Assembly (NCBI RefSeq): GCF_000332475.2
Contig: NZ_AOGX02000015.1
Location: 434,001 to 498,000 of the forward strand
Direction of reading: 5' to 3'
DNA: 64,000 bases
Source: Leptospira yanagawae serovar Saopaulo str. Sao Paulo = ATCC 700523
GTDB lineage: Bacteria; Spirochaetota; Leptospiria; Leptospirales; Leptospiraceae
Numbering within the stretch: the stretch's first letter is position 1; every line of letters starts with the position of its first letter. Shown here piece by piece: positions 62,541-64,000 of the stretch. The notes beneath the pieces were generated by a model that worked only from the letters and a program-made list of their open reading frames with translations, made no database searches and was not told where the DNA came from. A program made the translations under genes and the position numbers.

Positions 62541-64000
62541 ACGGTTTCTTGGCTCTTTTGGAAAAGTTCCTTCATGAGCCGTAAAGTCCCTGTCAGCCCA
62601 AGTACGACGGAAGAAGTGGCAACACCACCCATCAGCGCACCAGCAACGCCAGGAGAACAGGCATCTGCTCCCGTGAGGTAAAGGTTTTTCACAGTTGTCC
62701 TCACTCCTAACCATTCTTGGCGGAACCGTTCTGGTGTACAGGAAAGTCCGTAAATGGAACCTTCTTTGTGTCCAGTAAAGAATTCCGTTGTGATGGGAGT
62801 TGAGAGCTCGGTGAACTCGATCAGGTCTCGGAAACCAGGGAATCGTTCTTCCAAAAACTGCAACATCCCTTCTGTAATCGTTGCCTTCAATTGGTTGTAT
62901 TCTTCCCCTCGTTTTTTCCAAGGTTCTTCTTTCCATTTGGCAAAGTTGGAATAATCAGCAAAACTTATCGCCTCGGCCGTATGCCCTTCTGCCTCTGGGT
63001 TCTTTAAGGATGGAAACGACAAATACATCATTGGTGGGTTTCCATGGATTAGGTCATTCCGTTTCGCATAACTTTCGTCATGGTTAAGATTTGGGAAAAT
63101 CCAATGGTTTTCGCCATGAAATCCCAATTTTGTTGGAGATTCCTTAAAACCAATGTAAAGTGTGATGGAAGTTGTGCCTTGGGTGCTGAGTGATTCCAAA
63201 GGAATTTGGAAATCATTTGAAAATTGTTTCGGCAATAGTTTGTTGTAGGTGGTGTAAGCACCAGCATCGGAGATGATGAGATCAGCAAAAAAACTTTGTT
63301 CTGAAAAGGTTTTTCCTTTTTGTACATCTACCTTGACACCAATCGCTTTGTCTCCATCCAAAATGATTTCTTTTACTATATGGAGGATCTTCATCGCCCC
63401 ACCATTTTTTTCCACGATCGGTTCGATTGACTCCACAATTTTACTGGAACCTCCAATCGGGAAATAACCTCCGTTAAAGTAATGGGTTACGATCATCGAG
63501 TGAATGGCAAAGGAGGAATCTTTTGGTGGTAGTCCATAGTCCCCCCACTGGGAACAAAGCAATGCTTTTAGACTTTGATCCTTGAAATGGTTGTCCATAT
63601 ACTCTTTTGTTGTGATGTAAGGAGTGGAGATATGACCAAGTCCAAGTAATTTTGCGGCCTTTTCAAAAAAAGCAGGTAAGGCTTTCAGAGTGAAATGCCT
63701 ACCAAACCACTGTGTAAAGGTTTCCACATCTTTGAAGTATTGGTCAATGGCGCTGGATTCGTTCGGGTATTTTGATTTTAGATCGTTACGGAACCGTTCT
63801 TTTTCACCGTAAACAGGGAAACTAAAATTTGGATAATCGAAAACTTCAAAGGGTTCTTCCATTTTTTTCCATTGGACACCACGTTTTGTAATCGAATCAA
63901 AAAGGGTTCGTAACATCGAACCCTCAGCCAAATCACCGATATAATGGATTCCTACGTCCCATTCAAATTTTCCCAATCGTTTGAATGTATGTGTAAAGCC
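62537..64000 (-). CDS. FAD-dependent oxidoreductase of the carotenoid isomerase/phytoene desaturase group (5'-truncated)
   Basis: This is the last 487 residues of a larger protein; its N-terminal FAD-binding motif is beyond the window edge. The visible start reads GFTHTFKRLGKFEWDVGIHY, which matches the CrtISO/retinol-saturase segment after the dinucleotide fold (homologues: H-T-x-x-F-x-x-x-G-F-x-F-D-V-G-x-H-Y). Another family block is GLPPKDSSFAIH with YFNGGYFPIGGSSKI. The C-terminal FAD segment NLYLTGADACSPGVAGALMG is intact. It may act on carotenoids or other polyenes. The next gene downstream is marR, after a 37-base gap. Confidence 0.86.
   Translation of the reverse strand, partial: GFTHTFKRLGKFEWDVGIHYIGDLAEGSMLRTLFDSITKRGVQWKKMEEPFEVFDYPNFSFPVYGEKERFRNDLKSKYPNESSAIDQYFKDVETFTQWFGRHFTLKALPAFFEKAAKLLGLGHISTPYITTKEYMDNHFKDQSLKALLCSQWGDYGLPPKDSSFAIHSMIVTHYFNGGYFPIGGSSKIVESIEPIVEKNGGAMKILHIVKEIILDGDKAIGVKVDVQKGKTFSEQSFFADLIISDAGAYTTYNKLLPKQFSNDFQIPLESLSTQGTTSITLYIGFKESPTKLGFHGENHWIFPNLNHDESYAKRNDLIHGNPPMMYLSFPSLKNPEAEGHTAEAISFADYSNFAKWKEEPWKKRGEEYNQLKATITEGMLQFLEERFPGFRDLIEFTELSTPITTEFFTGHKEGSIYGLSCTPERFRQEWLGVRTTVKNLYLTGADACSPGVAGALMGGVATSSVVLGLTGTLRLMKELFQKSQETV

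Overview
The window is chromosomal DNA of a low-GC spirochaete, almost certainly a Leptospira and probably from the saprophytic side of the genus. The clearest marker is a LipL21-type outer-membrane lipoprotein gene (7795-8376, minus). Many proteins carry relaxed spirochaetal lipoboxes, and the dnaN-recF-dciA-gyrB-gyrA block places the left edge close to the replication origin. I see no insertion sequence, prophage, CRISPR array, rRNA or tRNA gene. No gene-free stretch exceeds about 300 bases; the largest gaps are 31552-31833 and 40918-41193.

Layout. 1-7281 holds the replication block (end of dnaN, recF, dciA-like, gyrB, gyrA) followed by dus. 7292-12039 has a PilZ protein, LipL21, a secreted protein overlapping a small AAA+/Fis-type regulator, and a HolA-like clamp-loader subunit. 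12091-17301 has maf, an SDR, a Sua5/YrdC protein, a CapA lipoprotein and a divergent phosphodiesterase-like lipoprotein. 17322-21520 (minus) is a tight operon hslO-tsaE-tsaB-rnr. 21596-28163 has a GH42 beta-galactosidase, an inositol-monophosphatase-family enzyme, Fe-SOD and trpE-trpG. 28302-34926 is rich in envelope proteins: lipoproteins, a redoxin-like protein, cysE, and a site-2 protease operon with a secreted beta-propeller protein. 34952-42498 has a DegT aminotransferase, an adenosine-deaminase-family enzyme, a broken VOC gene, small lipoprotein and SnoaL genes, a DODA-type dioxygenase, an esterase and purB. 42607-48640 has fabG, an M23 peptidase, an enoyl-CoA hydratase-family protein and an EAL/pseudo-receiver pair. 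48729-57601 has glsB, yebC, an acyl-CoA dehydrogenase, an unusual amidotransferase/ABC-exporter/receiver operon, a HEAT lipoprotein and hflX. 57588-64000 has a STAS protein, homoserine dehydrogenase, a membrane protein with a lysine/alanine-rich tail, an ACT protein, a SUMF1 protein, a MarR regulator and a carotenoid-isomerase-like oxidoreductase cut by the window edge.

Themes. The gene order is very compact. Same-strand neighbours often share ATGA or GTGA stop/start overlaps. Seven convergent pairs overlap at their 3' ends, and two divergent pairs overlap at their 5' ends, both through secretory signal peptides. Three genes serve or may serve tRNA t6A synthesis (a Sua5/YrdC-like gene, tsaB, tsaE), and three proteins relate to c-di-GMP or receiver signalling (PilZ, EAL, degenerate receiver).

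Most of the window is core genome, and I did not find a convincing new defence or mobile system. The observations most worth testing are: an identical 17-base operator-like element in front of both the MarR gene (62502-62518) and a distant dioxygenase gene (39319-39335); the overlapping antisense signal-peptide starts; an hflX frame that continues upstream of its first ATG with no standard start codon; and an orphan PabA-like amidotransferase translationally coupled to an ABC exporter and a receiver protein.
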